A program made the position numbers and the translations under genes. From Arthrobacter pascens (lineage in GTDB: Bacteria > Actinomycetota > Actinomycetes > Actinomycetales > Micrococcaceae): a stretch of DNA of 64,000 bases. Shown in pieces: positions 27,958-39,646 of this stretch. The notes below the pieces were generated by a model. That model was not told the DNA's origin, ran no database searches, and saw nothing but the letters and a program-made list of their open reading frames with translations. The stretch spans positions 2,480,001-2,544,000 of the forward strand of contig NZ_JAUSWY010000001.1 in assembly GCF_030815585.1 (NCBI RefSeq), read 5' to 3'. Position 1 is the first letter of the stretch. Every line of letters begins with the position of its first letter.

Positions 27958-29100
27958 TTACTTGCTGGTACCAGCCTCCGGCGCGGATCCTGTGGCTTTG
28001 TGGCCTGAAACTCCGGCCACCGGCGACTCCGGATCGGACGTTGTGCCCGCCGGAGGTGCCGGCACGTCTTCCGTTGGGGTGGAAGGGTGGCCGGAACCGC
28101 TTTGGTTATCAGGGAGATTATCACGCGATTCACTATCTGAGACAATAGGGTCCGCATCCCGGACCGGCTTTCCCTCAGCTGTTTCGTCCTCTTCAGCCGG
28201 TTCCCGGCCCGCCAGGTATGGGCTGTCAGGCTCCGGCCGGCCCTTCATGCCCAGCAGGATGAAGAAGACCAACGCCGTCACGAACACGAAGATGCTGGTC
28301 CAGACGTTCAGCCTGGCAGTAATGCCAAAGAGGTTGATCTGTTCTGCGTCATCGATGCGCATGGCTTCGATCCAGACCCTGCCCAGCGTGTAATACATGG
28401 CGTAGAGCCAGAACAGCCGGCTGCGCCGGAAATGGAACCTCCGGTCCAGCGCCAGCAGGATCAGCACACCTGCAATGTTCCACAGGGACTCGTACAGGAA
28501 GGTTGGGTGGAAGAGCGTGTCCGCAGACATGCCGGCGGGGAAGTTGGCGTTGTCCGCATCGATCTGCAGGCCCCAGGGCAGCGTGGTGGGTCCGCCGAAG
28601 AGTTCCTGGTTGAAGTAGTTTCCCCAGCGGCCCACAGCCTGGGCCAGGAGCAGGCCGGGTGCGGCAGCATCAAGGAAGGCGGTGAGTTTGACGCCGGCAC
28701 GCCGGCAACCGATCCAGGCGCCGAGGACACCCAGCACCACCGCTCCCCAGATTCCGAGGCCTCCGCGCTGGATCTGCGGGATGAGCCAGAGATCGCCCGT
28801 TCCGTCAAAACCGGGTCCGAAGTATTGGTCAGGGGACGACACCACGTGGTAGAGGCGGCCGCCGATGATGCCGAACGGAATGGCCCAGATGACAATGTCC
28901 CACACGCTGCCTTCGGGCGCACCGCGCCGTGCCCAGCGGACAGACGTGAGCCAGAGGCCCACGATGATGCCGGCCAGGATGCACAGGGCATAGGCATGGA
29001 TCCGCAGCGAACCCCACGGCAGCGGGATGTCGAAGCCGGACCAGCCGGGGCTGGGAATACTGGCGGGGACCAGGGCGGCTGCGTGAAGGAGGGTCTGCAT
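27958..29100 (-). CDS. lgt: prolipoprotein diacylglyceryl transferase
   Basis: 380 residues. It transfers diacylglycerol from phosphatidylglycerol to the lipobox cysteine of prolipoproteins in the cytoplasmic membrane. About seven membrane helices are present, with the signature region GRWGNYFNQELFGGPT and the essential-histidine segment near PLPWGSLRIHAYAL. A hydrophilic C-terminal tail of about 95 residues (Pro, Asp, Ser rich, from about residue 285) is longer than in most bacteria but common in actinobacteria. The ATG at 29100 lies four bases after the trpA stop, so it is read with the trp genes. Confidence 0.95.
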   Translation of the reverse strand: MQTLLHAAALVPASIPSPGWSGFDIPLPWGSLRIHAYALCILAGIIVGLWLTSVRWARRGAPEGSVWDIVIWAIPFGIIGGRLYHVVSSPDQYFGPGFDGTGDLWLIPQIQRGGLGIWGAVVLGVLGAWIGCRRAGVKLTAFLDAAAPGLLLAQAVGRWGNYFNQELFGGPTTLPWGLQIDADNANFPAGMSADTLFHPTFLYESLWNIAGVLILLALDRRFHFRRSRLFWLYAMYYTLGRVWIEAMRIDDAEQINLFGITARLNVWTSIFVFVTALVFFILLGMKGRPEPDSPYLAGREPAEEDETAEGKPVRDADPIVSDSESRDNLPDNQSGSGHPSTPTEDVPAPPAGTTSDPESPVAGVSGHKATGSAPEAGTSK

Positions 29101-29104
29101 CTGC

Positions 29105-29914
29105 TTAGGCTTCTTCCCTGATGAGTCCGGCGCTGAGTTCCCTGGTGAGGTCGGCAACTGCCGGGACCCCGCCGTCGCGGATGGCGGCAACGAGCGCCGT
29201 GCCCACAATGACGCCCTCGGCATACGCGGCAATTTCGCTTACCTGGTCCGCGGTGGAAACGCCCAACCCGACGCACACCCGCTCGGCACCGGCAGCGTGC
29301 GCTGCGGCCACAACGTTTTTGGCGGCGCTGCTGACCGAGGCGCGTGCACCAGTGACGCCCATGATGGACACGGCGTAAACGAAGCCGCGGCTCGCGTCGA
29401 CGGTGCGTTTCATGCGCTCAGGGGTGGATGAAGGCGCCACGAGGAAGACCCGGTCCAGCCCGTATTTGTCGGAGGCGGCCATCCATTCGGCCGCCTCGTC
29501 GGGGATGAGGTCCGGCGTGATGAGCCCGGCTCCCCCGGCCTCGGCAAGGCGGCGGGAAAACTCGTCGACACCCATCCGGAGCACGGGGTTCCAGTAGGTC
29601 ATGACCAGGACGGCGGCATCGGTCTTGCTGGTGATGCCGGCGACGACGTCGAAAACCTGGCGGACGTGGAAGCCGTTGGCGAGAGCCTCGGTGGTTGCGG
29701 CCTGGATGACCTGGCCGTCCATCACGGGGTCCGAATACGGGATGCCGACCTCAATGAGGTCCGCACCGTTTTCGGCCAGGGCGATTCCGGCTGCAATGGT
29801 CTGCTCGACGCTGGGGTAGCCGGCGGGCAGGTAGCCGATAAGGGCGGACCGGCCTTCCGCACGTGCCTTGTCAATGGCAGCTGCCGATTTGCTGGTCATC
29901 TGTGCGGTGCTCAC
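29105..29914 (-). CDS. trpA: tryptophan synthase alpha chain
   Basis: 269 residues. It cleaves indole-3-glycerol phosphate to indole and glyceraldehyde-3-phosphate. The TIM-barrel landmarks are [11 protein letters not shown], the catalytic Glu in [18 protein letters not shown], and the phosphate-binding [11 protein letters not shown]. The GTG at 29914 overlaps the trpB stop as GTGA, a coupled pair. An ATG five codons in is an alternative start. Confidence 0.96.
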   Translation of the reverse strand: MSTAQMTSKSAAAIDKARAEGRSALIGYLPAGYPSVEQTIAAGIALAENGADLIEVGIPYSDPVMDGQVIQAATTEALANGFHVRQVFDVVAGITSKTDAAVLVMTYWNPVLRMGVDEFSRRLAEAGGAGLITPDLIPDEAAEWMAASDKYGLDRVFLVAPSSTPERMKRTVDASRGFVYAVSIMGVTGARASVSSAAKNVVAAAHAAGAERVCVGLGVSTADQVSEIAAYAEGVIVGTALVAAIRDGGVPAVADLTRELSAGLIREEA

Positions 29915-31260
29915 AGCTGTTCTCCCTCTTTGCCGATCTCGGCTTCTACGGAATCCTTGTCCAGCAGGTCGAACCATTCCGCGGCTGTTGCCACGTCCTT
30001 GTCCCCGCGGCCGGACAGGTTCACCAGTACCACCATGTCTGCCGCGTTGCCTGCGGCCCCTGCGGCGCCGGCTTCTGCGGCGAGGCGCCGGCCCACCTTG
30101 ATGGCGCCGGCAAGGGCATGGGCCGATTCGATGGCGGGAATGATGCCTTCTGTACGGCACAGGAGCCGGAAGGCTTCCATGGCTTCGCTGTCCGTGATGG
30201 GCTCATAGCTGACGCGCCCGATGTCCGCGAGGTAGGAATGTTCCGGGCCGACGCCCGGGTAGTCCAGGCCTGCCGAGATGGAATGGGACTCAATGGTCTG
30301 GCCGTCATCATCCTGCATGAGGTAGGAACGCGCGCCGTGGAGCACGCCAGGCTTACCCAGGGTGATGGTGGCCGCGTGGCGGCCGGTGTCCACGCCGTCG
30401 CCGCCAGCCTCAAAGCCGTAGATCTTCACGGACGGATCATCCAGGAAGCCGTGGAAGATGCCGATGGCGTTTGAGCCTCCGCCGATGCAGGCGCAGACGG
30501 CGTCGGGAAGGCGGCCGGTCTGTTCCAAAATCTGGGCGCGGGCCTCCTCACCAATGACTTCGTGGAAATAGCGGACCAAGGCCGGGAACGGGTGGGCTCC
30601 CGCGGCGGTGCCCAGCAGGTAGTGAGTATGGTCAACGTTCGCCACCCAGTCACGCAGGGCTTCGTTGATGGCGTCCTTGAGAGTCTGGGAACCGCTGGTC
30701 ACCGGGATCACCTTGGCGCCCAGGAGTTCCATTCGGGCCACGTTCAGGGCCTGGCGGCGGCAATCCTCGGCGCCCATGTACACCACGCACTCGAGGCCCA
30801 GCAGCGCGGCGGCCGTTGCGCTGGCGACGCCGTGCTGGCCAGCACCAGTCTCGGCAATGATGCGGGTCTTGCCCATGCGCTTGGCCAGCAAGGCCTGGCC
30901 CAGCACATTGTTGATCTTGTGGGAGCCGGTGTGGTTGAGGTCTTCGCGCTTGAGGAAGATGCGCACTCCGCCGGCATGCTCGGAGAACCGCTTTGCCTCG
31001 GTGAGCAGGGACGGCCGGCCCGAGTAGTTCTTGTTCAGGTCCGCTACCTGGGCGATGAATTCCGGGTCAGCCTTGGCCTTTTCAAAAGTGTCTTCGAGCT
31101 CATCGAGGGCTGCGATGAGGGATTCGGGCATCCAGCGCCCGCCGTAGGAGCCGAAATACGGGCCCGGCGCGTGGCGAAGGGACCGGTCTCCTTGAAGAAA
31201 TGCGTCCGCGGTGCCCTCGTCAGAGCCGGCTGTTGGCGCGTCGACCATCGGTCTCACCAT
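29911..31260 (-). CDS. trpB: tryptophan synthase beta chain
   Basis: About 449 residues from ATG 31260; a GTG at 31308 is an in-frame alternative with no better ribosome binding site. It condenses indole and serine using PLP. Landmarks: [19 protein letters not shown], the PLP lysine in [13 protein letters not shown], the catalytic Glu in [11 protein letters not shown], and the phosphate-binding GGGSNAIG. It is followed by trpA with a 4-base overlap and lies about 70 bases after trpC. Confidence 0.96.
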   Translation of the reverse strand: MVRPMVDAPTAGSDEGTADAFLQGDRSLRHAPGPYFGSYGGRWMPESLIAALDELEDTFEKAKADPEFIAQVADLNKNYSGRPSLLTEAKRFSEHAGGVRIFLKREDLNHTGSHKINNVLGQALLAKRMGKTRIIAETGAGQHGVASATAAALLGLECVVYMGAEDCRRQALNVARMELLGAKVIPVTSGSQTLKDAINEALRDWVANVDHTHYLLGTAAGAHPFPALVRYFHEVIGEEARAQILEQTGRLPDAVCACIGGGSNAIGIFHGFLDDPSVKIYGFEAGGDGVDTGRHAATITLGKPGVLHGARSYLMQDDDGQTIESHSISAGLDYPGVGPEHSYLADIGRVSYEPITDSEAMEAFRLLCRTEGIIPAIESAHALAGAIKVGRRLAAEAGAAGAAGNAADMVVLVNLSGRGDKDVATAAEWFDLLDKDSVEAEIGKEGEQL

Positions 31261-31332
31261 CCTGTTCCACTGTTCATAAGAAATATCGGGCGGCGCCCAG
31301 GCGCTCACGACGGCGGCTGGACGCTCGGGTCA

Positions 31333-32154
31333 TTAGATCCGTGCAGCGATGGCGGCAGCACCAGCCGCTGTGAACTCAGCGATCCGCTCGCGCGGGGTGG
31401 AGTCGCTCACCAGTGCCTCGCCCACCAGGATGGCGTTGGCGCCGCTGGCCGCGTAGTGCGTCACATCGTCCACGCCGCGCACGCCGGACTCGGCGACGAT
31501 CAGTGCCTCGGGCGGAATCATCCCCGCAAGGGAGGCGAAAACGGAGCGGTCGACGTCGAGCGTTTTCAGGTTGCGCACGTTCACGCCGACAATCCGCGCT
31601 TTCGCGGCTACCGCGCGTTCGATTTCCTCTTCGGTGTGCGCCTCAACCAGCACGTTCATGCCGAGTTCATGGCTGAGCGCGCTGAATTCCTGAAGCTGGG
31701 AGTCGGTGAGTGCGGCCACGATGAGCAGGATCAGGTCAGCACCGTGGGCGCGGGCCTCCCAGATCTGGTACTCATCAAGCGTGAAGTCCTTACGGAGCAG
31801 GGGAACGTCAACGCGGGCACGGACGGCGTCCAGATCCGCCAGCGACCCGTTGAAGCGCCGCTGCTCGGTGAGGACGCTGATGACAGCGGCACCGCCGTCG
31901 GCGTACTGTTCCGCGAGGGAGGCCGGATCCACGATGGTGGCCAGATCTCCCTTGGACGGGCTGCGACGCTTGATTTCCGCGATGACCTTAAGCTGGTCCC
32001 GGTGGGCCGAAGGGCCGCCGAGCGCCGCCCAGGCATCGCGGGCGGAGGCCGCGGCCATCGCCAGGTCCTTCAGTTCCGCGATCGAAACGAGGCGCTTCCT
32101 GGCCTCCATATCCTCCCTGACACCGGCATTGATGTCATCGAGAACAGTCGCCAT
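31333..32154 (-). CDS. trpC: indole-3-glycerol-phosphate synthase
   Basis: 273 residues. It closes the indole ring from CdRP. The TIM-barrel motifs include VIAEIKRRSPSKGD, LRKDFTLDEYQIWEARAHGA, VGVNVRNLKT and AESGVRG. It is a single-function TrpC, not fused to TrpF. Its ATG shares one base with the stop of the upstream small membrane-protein gene (TGATG), indicating coupling. Confidence 0.96.
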   Translation of the reverse strand: MATVLDDINAGVREDMEARKRLVSIAELKDLAMAAASARDAWAALGGPSAHRDQLKVIAEIKRRSPSKGDLATIVDPASLAEQYADGGAAVISVLTEQRRFNGSLADLDAVRARVDVPLLRKDFTLDEYQIWEARAHGADLILLIVAALTDSQLQEFSALSHELGMNVLVEAHTEEEIERAVAAKARIVGVNVRNLKTLDVDRSVFASLAGMIPPEALIVAESGVRGVDDVTHYAASGANAILVGEALVSDSTPRERIAEFTAAGAAAIAARI

Positions 32155-32441
32155 CAGTGGCCGGAGTTCTTCAGCTTGCTGCCTTCGACACCGTAGCCTG
32201 CCTTGCGCATGATGTAGCCGGCGATCAGGCCCAGGACCATGACCACTGCCCCGGCGATGAAGATCGGCGTGCTGGCAATCACAAAGGCGATGGACGCAAT
32301 GAGCGCGCCGACCAGCATCACGATCACGCAGGTCCAGGCTGCCGGGCTGTTGCCGTGGCCCAATTCCTGGCTGTGGTCAACGGCGCCGGGGGCAACAGTC
32401 CGTGTGCCTGACTTGGAAACGGACGCAGGTGCTTTGCTCAT
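32154..32441 (-). CDS. HGxxPAAW-motif small membrane protein
   Basis: 95 residues. The sequence HGNSPAAW precedes two transmembrane helices (CVIVMLVGALIASIAFVIA and FIAGAVVMVLGLIAGYIM). This small family is found in the trp region of actinobacteria, just upstream of trpC, and its function is unknown. The ATG at 32441 is preceded by GAGGAG. It is translationally coupled to trpC. Confidence 0.85.
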   Translation of the reverse strand: MSKAPASVSKSGTRTVAPGAVDHSQELGHGNSPAAWTCVIVMLVGALIASIAFVIASTPIFIAGAVVMVLGLIAGYIMRKAGYGVEGSKLKNSGH

Positions 32442-32552
32442 GTGAATCTCCTCAGGATGAATACTGCTTACATTCTGCCATTTTTTGGCCGTGACCTCCT
32501 TATCGGCAGGCCGCGGCCGCTCCTTTGACAAGGTACGTGATCAGGTACGGGC

Positions 32553-33193
32553 TCAGGTGGGGTCGTCACCGCGGGAAAGCCGGTCCCAGCTGTCGATCTC
32601 GTCTACCGGTCCTGCTGCTGCCGCTGAGCCGCCCGGGACAGCGGCGTCATTTTTGGCTGTGTCATATTTGGTCCGGGACTTCCAGTATCGTCCCGCGGGG
32701 ATAATCAGCAGGGCGCTGAGTGCCAGCAGGATACCGGCCACGACGGCGAAGGCAGGCAAGGCGGTCACCTCCACCTGGGCGCTGCCTCCGGTGATGCCGG
32801 TGGCTGCGGCGATGGAGCCTTGCGCGGCGGCCAGGGGGTCGGCCAGCACTGTTGCGGCCGCCGCGACGATGCCCGCGGATGCCAGGAGGATGATGGCGCT
32901 GGCGATCCACCGCGCGATCCGTCCCGCGATGGATGCGGCCAGTCCCCCGGCCAGCGCCACCAGCGCCAGGGCAGTCACGGTGGTGGCGGCCTTGCTGCCC
33001 TGGACCTGAAGGACGTTCTGTTCACTGGCTGCCTGGCCCAGCTGGTCCGGATCGAGGCTGACCGTCATCCAGGTCTGCGTGGTGGTGCCGAATACGGCGA
33101 GGGCCAGTACGGCGACCAGCAGCACCAGGGTGGACTTCCGGGCCCAGCGCGGAACAGACGGGCTGCTGCTCTTGACGGTAGTGCCGTTGCTCA

Positions 33194-33194
<1 letters not shown>
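32553..33194 (-). CDS. Trp-operon-associated membrane protein (TIGR02234-type)
   Basis: 213 residues with four predicted membrane helices (LVLLVAVLALAVFGTT, TALALVALAGGLAASIAG, WIASAIILLASAGIVAAA, FAVVAGILLALSALLIIPAG) and a soluble C-terminal tail ending in DEIDSWDRLSRGDDPT. The first loop carries the TWMTVSLD segment typical of the actinobacterial Trp_oprn_chp family. The start overlaps the trpE stop by one base. Its conserved place between trpE and trpC suggests a link to tryptophan synthesis or transport, not shown experimentally as far as I know. Confidence 0.88.
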
Positions 33195-34759
<1,565 letters not shown>

Positions 34760-34891
34760 GGCTATGCTTCTCCGCCTGTTCTGGTGTGGCGCCAATCTTG
34801 TTGGGCGCCCGTCGTGTGCTGCCAATGATGTGAATGCCCTAAGTGCAGGGTCCCGACCCGACGTCGGCCCTGCTTTGACTTCCGGCCCGCG

Positions 34892-35344
34892 TCAGCCGGC
34901 CTCGCCGGCGCTGACGGTGGCCACTTCCAGGCCCCTGCCCTCGAAGCAGGTGCGGGTGCCGGTGTGGCACGCTGCACCTATCTGGTCGACACGCACCAGG
35001 AGGGCGTCGCCGTCGCAGTCCATCGCCACGGACTTGACCCACTGGACGTGGCCGGAGGTGTCCCCCTTGCGCCAATACTCCTGACGGGAGCGGGAGTAGA
35101 ACGTGACTCGCCCGGTGGTCATCGTCCTGTGCAAGGCTTCGTCATCCATCCAGCCGAGCATCAACACTTCGTTCGTGTCGAACTGCTGCACCACTGCGGC
35201 CACCAGTCCGGCGTTGTCCCGCTTCAGCGCGGCGGCGACACTCTCGGGAAGCGGGCTAGCGAGCGGGCTTGCTGACGGCGTTGCCGGAGCGCTTACGGGC
35301 GCGGCGGAACCGGGGGCTGGGGCGGGGGCGGGCTGCTCAGACAT
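34892..35344 (-). CDS. hisI: phosphoribosyl-AMP cyclohydrolase
   Basis: 150 residues. It opens the adenine ring of PR-AMP in histidine synthesis. Motifs: [15 protein letters not shown], the metal ligands in [19 protein letters not shown] and [11 protein letters not shown]. There is an unusual Ala/Pro-rich extension of about 35 residues before the enzyme proper ([19 protein letters not shown] and on). It is followed by trpE on the same strand at 130 bases, as in other actinobacteria. No HisE domain is fused; hisE is separate at 38025. Confidence 0.94.
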   Translation of the reverse strand: MSEQPAPAPAPGSAAPVSAPATPSASPLASPLPESVAAALKRDNAGLVAAVVQQFDTNEVLMLGWMDDEALHRTMTTGRVTFYSRSRQEYWRKGDTSGHVQWVKSVAMDCDGDALLVRVDQIGAACHTGTRTCFEGRGLEVATVSAGEAG

Positions 35345-35456
35345 CAGACCAAGTCTAGTGCCTCTGCATGGCGCCTGATGGAGTGTGAACAAGGGCACGG
35401 TTTCGGCGGCGGTTCCGCTGCCCAACTCCCCCGGTGTCATGCTAGTTTCACAAGTG

Positions 35457-36101
35457 ATGCATTTCGTCGAACCGTCCCGAGAAGTCCTGGCCGAAACCCT
35501 GTTGGCGGCCGGCCCTGATGCCCCCACGCTCTGCAGAGGGTGGCGCACCAGGGACCTTGCCGCGCACCTTTACCTGCGCGAGCGCAAGGCGGCAGTGGGA
35601 TTGGGCCTGATTATCAAGAGCCTGTCCAAGGCCTCGGACAAGGCCACGGCCAAGCTCGCTGCGAAGCTGAAAACGGCTGAGGACTACACCGGCCTGGTCA
35701 ACACGTTCCGCGGCGGCCCCCCAGCGCTGTCACCCATGAACATCAAGGCCCTGGACGAGAGCTCCAACCTGATCGAATACTTCGTCCACACCGAGGACAT
35801 CCGCCGGGCGGTGGACCGCTGGGCGCCCCGGGCACTCGACGAGGCGTACTCGGATGCCCTCTGGGACGAGCTCATCAAGCGTGCCGCCATCCTGTACCGG
35901 GGAGTGGATCTTGGCATCGTCCTGGTGCGTCCCTCCGGCCCGCGGCACGTCGCCAAACGCGCACCGGTCTCGGTGGCGATCGTCGGCGAGCCGGGTGAGC
36001 TGCTGATGCACGCCCACGGCCGGACCCGCCATGCCCTGGTCACGTTCGAAGGCCAGCCGGACGCCGTCGCGCTTCTCCAGTCAGCCGAAGTCGGCCTCTA
36101 G
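35457..36101 (+). CDS. TIGR03085-type metal-binding (DinB/mycothiol-like fold) protein
   Basis: 214 residues from ATG 35457. The sequence [40 protein letters not shown] and [13 protein letters not shown] matches the actinobacterial TIGR03085 family, which has a four-helix mycothiol-maleylpyruvate-isomerase-like fold; the conserved His in AAHL and in VHTED are probable metal ligands. Function unknown. It is divergent from hisI. An upstream in-frame extension to 35385 lacks a ribosome binding site. Confidence 0.85.
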   Translation: MHFVEPSREVLAETLLAAGPDAPTLCRGWRTRDLAAHLYLRERKAAVGLGLIIKSLSKASDKATAKLAAKLKTAEDYTGLVNTFRGGPPALSPMNIKALDESSNLIEYFVHTEDIRRAVDRWAPRALDEAYSDALWDELIKRAAILYRGVDLGIVLVRPSGPRHVAKRAPVSVAIVGEPGELLMHAHGRTRHALVTFEGQPDAVALLQSAEVGL

Positions 36102-36221
36102 TCCCACCCGCACCCTCACCTGGCAAGTCCGCACCGGCTCCCTGCCCTCGCAAGCTCGGGCTGGGGACTCCCGGAGCGGCTCCACGGCCGAGGAACCTGC
36201 GGCGTGGGCCCAGCGTCCGGA

Positions 36222-36998
36222 TCAGCGGACTTCGAAGCCTGCGTCCCGGATGGCCTGCTTGACCTGGGACATCATGTCGTCCGGGCCCCAGTGGAAGATC
36301 GAAGCGGCGAGCACCGCGTCTGCGCCGGCGGCAACTGCCGGCGGAAAGTGCGCCGGCTCCCCCGCCCCGCCTGACGCGATGATGGGGACCTTCACAGCGG
36401 CGCGGACCAGCCGGATGAGCTCCAGGTCAAAGCCGTCCTTGGTGCCGTCGGCGTCGATGGAGTTCAGGAGGATCTCGCCCACGCCACGGTCTGCCGCCTC
36501 CGTGGCCCAGGCAATCGCGTCGATGCCCGTGCCGGTGCGGCCGCCGTGGGTGGTGACCTCAAAGCCCGACGGCGTGGGGACGGATCCCGCCCGGGTGCGG
36601 CGGGCGTCCACGGACAGGACAAGCACCTGTGAGCCGAAGTGCCGGGTGATTTCATCGATGACGTCCGGCCGGGCAACCGCGGCAGTGTTGATCGAGGCCT
36701 TGTCCGCGCCGAAGCGGAGGAGCTTATCCACCTCGGCCACCCCGCGGACCCCGCCGCCCACCGTCAGGGGGATGAAGACTTCCTCGGCGGTGCGGCGGAC
36801 GACGTCGAAAGTGGTTTCGCGGTTGCCTGACGACGCTGTGACGTCCAGGAAGGTCAGTTCGTCGGCCCCGGCGTTGTCATAACGGTGCGCCAGTTCCACC
36901 GGGTCCCCGGCGTCGCGGAGGCCTTCGAAGTTGACGCCCTTAACGACCCGGCCGGCGTCGACATCGAGGCAGGGAATGACGCGTACGGCTACAGCCAT
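36222..36998 (-). CDS. hisF: imidazole glycerol phosphate synthase, cyclase subunit
   Basis: 258 residues. A TIM barrel that makes IGP and AICAR with ammonia from HisH. The catalytic Asp is in [18 protein letters not shown] and the second in [28 protein letters not shown] and [11 protein letters not shown] are the phosphate sites. hisH and hisA are not in the window. Reads toward hisG's direction on the same strand, 72 bases after hisG. Confidence 0.96.
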   Translation of the reverse strand: MAVAVRVIPCLDVDAGRVVKGVNFEGLRDAGDPVELAHRYDNAGADELTFLDVTASSGNRETTFDVVRRTAEEVFIPLTVGGGVRGVAEVDKLLRFGADKASINTAAVARPDVIDEITRHFGSQVLVLSVDARRTRAGSVPTPSGFEVTTHGGRTGTGIDAIAWATEAADRGVGEILLNSIDADGTKDGFDLELIRLVRAAVKVPIIASGGAGEPAHFPPAVAAGADAVLAASIFHWGPDDMMSQVKQAIRDAGFEVR

Positions 36999-37070
36999 GG
37001 GTGCTCCTGGAATTCTCTGGTGGATTCTGCTGCCCGGCCTTAACGGGGCAGGCCTGATCGGCGGCGCTGC

Positions 37071-37931
37071 TCAGATGCGGCAGGCGTGGATGCTGCTGAC
37101 CAGGATGGCGCGGGCACCGAGGTCGTAGAGCTCGTCCATGATCCGGTTGGTTTCCTTCTTGGGAACCATGGACCGGACAGCCACCCAGTCGGAGTCCCGC
37201 AGCGGCGACACGGTGGGTGATTCCAGGCCGGGAGTCAGGGCGGCGGCCTGCTCCACCAGCTCCTTGCGGATGTCGTAGTCCATGAGGACATACTGGCGTG
37301 CCACCAGGACGCCCTGCAGGCGGCGGATGAGCACGTCGATCTCTTTGACCGTGCCGTTCGCAGCACCGCCCTTCCCGGTACGCCGGATCAGGACAGCTTC
37401 CGACTTGAGAATGGGATCGCCGAAGATTTCCATCCCGGCGGCCTTGAGCGTGCTGCCTGTCTCCACGACGTCGGCAATCGCGTCCGCGACGCCGAGGCGA
37501 ACGGAAGATTCGACGGCGCCGTCAAGGCGGACCACTTTGGCGTGGATCCCGCGCCCGGCAAGGTAGCCGCGGAGCAGGCCGTCGTAGCTGGTGGCCAGGC
37601 GCTTGCCTTCCAGTTCTTCGACTTTGGAGAAATCGCCCACCGGTCCGGCGAAACGGAAGGTTGAAGCTGCGAAGCCCAGCGGCAGCAGTTCCTCCGCCTC
37701 GACTTCGGCGTCCAGCAGGAGGTCGCGGCCGGTAATGCCGACGTCGAGCGTTCCCTGGCCGACGTAGACGGCGATGTCGCGGGGGCGGAGGAAGAAGAAC
37801 TCGATGTCATTATCGGGGTCCACCATGACCAGCTCGCGGGTGTCCCGGCGCTGGCGGTAGCCGGCTTCGGACAGCATCTCGGAGGCGGCTTCGGACAGGG
37901 AGCCTTTATTTGGTACGGCTACTCGCAGCAT
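37071..37931 (-). CDS. hisG: ATP phosphoribosyltransferase (long form)
   Basis: 286 residues. First step of histidine synthesis. The N-terminal LRVAVPNKGSLSEAASEMLS and the PRPP-binding DAIADVVETGSTLKAAGM identify it. The C-terminal ACT-like regulatory domain (LMDYDIRKELVEQAAALTPG, VRSMVPKKETNRIMDELYDL) marks the long, histidine-inhibited form that needs no HisZ. It is 93 bases downstream of hisE on the same strand. Confidence 0.95.
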   Translation of the reverse strand: MLRVAVPNKGSLSEAASEMLSEAGYRQRRDTRELVMVDPDNDIEFFFLRPRDIAVYVGQGTLDVGITGRDLLLDAEVEAEELLPLGFAASTFRFAGPVGDFSKVEELEGKRLATSYDGLLRGYLAGRGIHAKVVRLDGAVESSVRLGVADAIADVVETGSTLKAAGMEIFGDPILKSEAVLIRRTGKGGAANGTVKEIDVLIRRLQGVLVARQYVLMDYDIRKELVEQAAALTPGLESPTVSPLRDSDWVAVRSMVPKKETNRIMDELYDLGARAILVSSIHACRI

Positions 37932-38024
37932 GGGGGTCTTTCTTGGTTGGGAGGTCTGTTGGTCAGGCAATCGGGCCACGCAAGGCACGGGCGGAAGCTG
38001 ACGTCCGCGTGCGTGCCACAGTGG

Positions 38025-38288
38025 CTACAGATGCTTGTAGACGTCTTCCAGGGTCAGGCCTTTGGCGAGCATCAGGACCTGCAGGTGGTAGAGCAGCTGG
38101 GAGATCTCTTCGGCCGCTGCCTCGTCGGATTCATACTCCGCGGCCATCCATACTTCGGCGGCTTCCTCCACGACTTTCTTGCCGATGCCATGGACTCCGG
38201 ACTCCAATTCAGCGACGGTGCGGGAGCCTGCCGGTCGGGTGGCTGCCTTCTCACTCAGTTCAGCGAACAGCGTCTCGAAATTCTTCAC
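38025..38288 (-). CDS. hisE: phosphoribosyl-ATP pyrophosphatase
   Basis: 87 residues, exact family length. An all-alpha MazG-like fold with the metal-binding helices [20 protein letters not shown] and [19 protein letters not shown]. It starts at GTG 38288, with GGAGG close upstream. It removes pyrophosphate from PR-ATP, and the product feeds HisI. It is paired with hisG downstream. Confidence 0.93.
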   Translation of the reverse strand: MKNFETLFAELSEKAATRPAGSRTVAELESGVHGIGKKVVEEAAEVWMAAEYESDEAAAEEISQLLYHLQVLMLAKGLTLEDVYKHL

Positions 38289-38341
38289 GCCCTCCAGCCT
38301 ACTTGCTGCGGGCCGGAGGGCGCCTGTCCGCCCGTTGCATG

Positions 38342-38377
38342 ACGGGCGCGGTGTGAGCGAACACACACCGCGCCCGT
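38342..38377. terminator. GC-rich hairpin after ribH
   Basis: Fourteen-base arms ACGGGCGCGGTGTG / CACACCGCGCCCGT around an 8-base loop, just past the ribH stop and before hisE. Little T-tract, so possibly factor-assisted. It separates the rib and his transcripts. Confidence 0.65.
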
Positions 38378-38383
38378 ATTTCG

Positions 38384-38869
38384 CTAGCGGTACTGCTTGA
38401 GCACAACTGCCGTGGCCAGCGCCGCGGTGACGGCCTCATGGCCCTTGTCCTCGCTGGATCCGGGCAGCCCGGCGCGGTCCAGGCCCTGCTGCTCGGTGTC
38501 GCAGGTCAGGACGCCGAAGCCCACCGGCACTCCGGTGGACACGCTCACGTCGGTGAGTCCCGACGTCGCGGCCTGGCAGACATACTCAAAGTGCGGCGTG
38601 CCACCGCGGATCACGACGCCGAGGGCCACCACTGCGTCGAAGTGCGGTGCCAGCCGCGCGGCAGCGACCGGCAGCTCAAAGCTGCCGGGCACGCGCAGGA
38701 CGGTCGGTTCGCTGATCCCGGCGTCCTTGGCGGCCCGCAGGGCGCCGTCCAGGAGGCCGTCCATGATCTGGGTGTGCCAGCTGGCTGCCACAATGGCCAG
38801 CCGGAGTTGCGACGTTTCCGCCGGGTTGAGGGTGGTGAGGTCGATATCTGGTGCGCCGTGTCCGCTCAT
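38384..38869 (-). CDS. ribH: 6,7-dimethyl-8-ribityllumazine synthase
   Basis: 161 residues. It condenses the ArP pyrimidine with DHBP. Landmarks: [51 protein letters not shown] with the active-site His, and [21 protein letters not shown]. It probably assembles as a 60-mer or pentamer like other family members. It is the last gene of the rib operon, 18 bases after ribA, and followed by a hairpin. Confidence 0.95.
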   Translation of the reverse strand: MSGHGAPDIDLTTLNPAETSQLRLAIVAASWHTQIMDGLLDGALRAAKDAGISEPTVLRVPGSFELPVAAARLAPHFDAVVALGVVIRGGTPHFEYVCQAATSGLTDVSVSTGVPVGFGVLTCDTEQQGLDRAGLPGSSEDKGHEAVTAALATAVVLKQYR

Positions 38870-38887
38870 GCGTAATCCGTGGTCCGT

Positions 38888-39646
38888 TCAGTCTTGTTGG
38901 TAGTCGAAGGTGTCAGCCCCGGTGGCGGGCACCGTTGCGATGTGGGTGTCCAGCGTCAGCCGGTGCTCCATGCGGTCCTTTTTGGTCTGCAGGTAGCGGA
39001 TGTTCTGGTCGCGGGAGGGCACTTCAGTGGGGACCATCTCCACCACCTTCACGCCGGCCTTCGCGAGCCTGTTCTGCTTATCCGGGTTGTTGCTCAACAG
39101 CCGGACCTCATGCAGGCCCATCTCGGCGAGGACCTGGGCGGCTGCGTTGTAGCAGCGGGCATCCACCGGCAGCCCCAGCTGCTCGTTGGCCTCAACGGTA
39201 TCGAAGCCGGCCTCCTGGAGGGCGTAGGCCTTGATCTTGTTGGCCAGTCCGATCCCCCGCCCCTCCTGCCCGCGCAGGTACAGCAGCGTTCCGCCGTACT
39301 CCTGGATCATCTCCAGGGCGTAGGCCAGCTGTTCACCGCAGTCGCAGCGGTAGGAGCCGAAGATATCGCCGGTAAGGCACTCCGAGTGCAACCGGACCAG
39401 CGGGGCTTTGCCGTCCTTGGGCGGGTTGGGCGAGCTCACGGCTAAGTGCTCGGCGCCGGTAACCAGATCTGTCCATGCCTGCGCCACAAAATCACCAAAC
39501 GCTGTGGGCAGCTGGACAATGGGACCGCCGCTCACGGGATGCGGGACCTTGCCATTTCCGGCCTGTCCATGGTGATGGCCATTGCCGGACGGCCCGTGGT
39601 TGTAGCTGCTCTGGTGACTGTCGTCAGCACCCCTGGTTGACGTCAT
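38888..39646 (-). CDS. ribA: GTP cyclohydrolase II with His/Gly-rich N-terminal extension
   Basis: 252 residues. It opens GTP, the first step of riboflavin synthesis. The zinc cysteines are in [20 protein letters not shown], the catalytic region is [12 protein letters not shown], and RLLSNNPDK and the C-terminal domain are standard. The first 40 residues are unusual, with [18 protein letters not shown], which could bind metal or be a linker. Its ATG overlaps the ribB stop as ATGA. In many actinobacteria ribB and ribA are one fused gene; here they are separate but coupled. Confidence 0.94.
   Translation of the reverse strand: MTSTRGADDSHQSSYNHGPSGNGHHHGQAGNGKVPHPVSGGPIVQLPTAFGDFVAQAWTDLVTGAEHLAVSSPNPPKDGKAPLVRLHSECLTGDIFGSYRCDCGEQLAYALEMIQEYGGTLLYLRGQEGRGIGLANKIKAYALQEAGFDTVEANEQLGLPVDARCYNAAAQVLAEMGLHEVRLLSNNPDKQNRLAKAGVKVVEMVPTEVPSRDQNIRYLQTKKDRMEHRLTLDTHIATVPATGADTFDYQQD

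Noticed and set aside
30562..32196. 544-codon plus-strand frame opposite trpB and trpC
   Set aside because: Antisense shadow with no domain signal; trpB and trpC are unambiguous on the other strand.
34760..34891. Possible trp attenuator or leader peptide upstream of trpE
   Set aside because: I looked for a short ORF with consecutive Trp codons and for alternative hairpins and saw only isolated TGG triplets, so nothing supports it.
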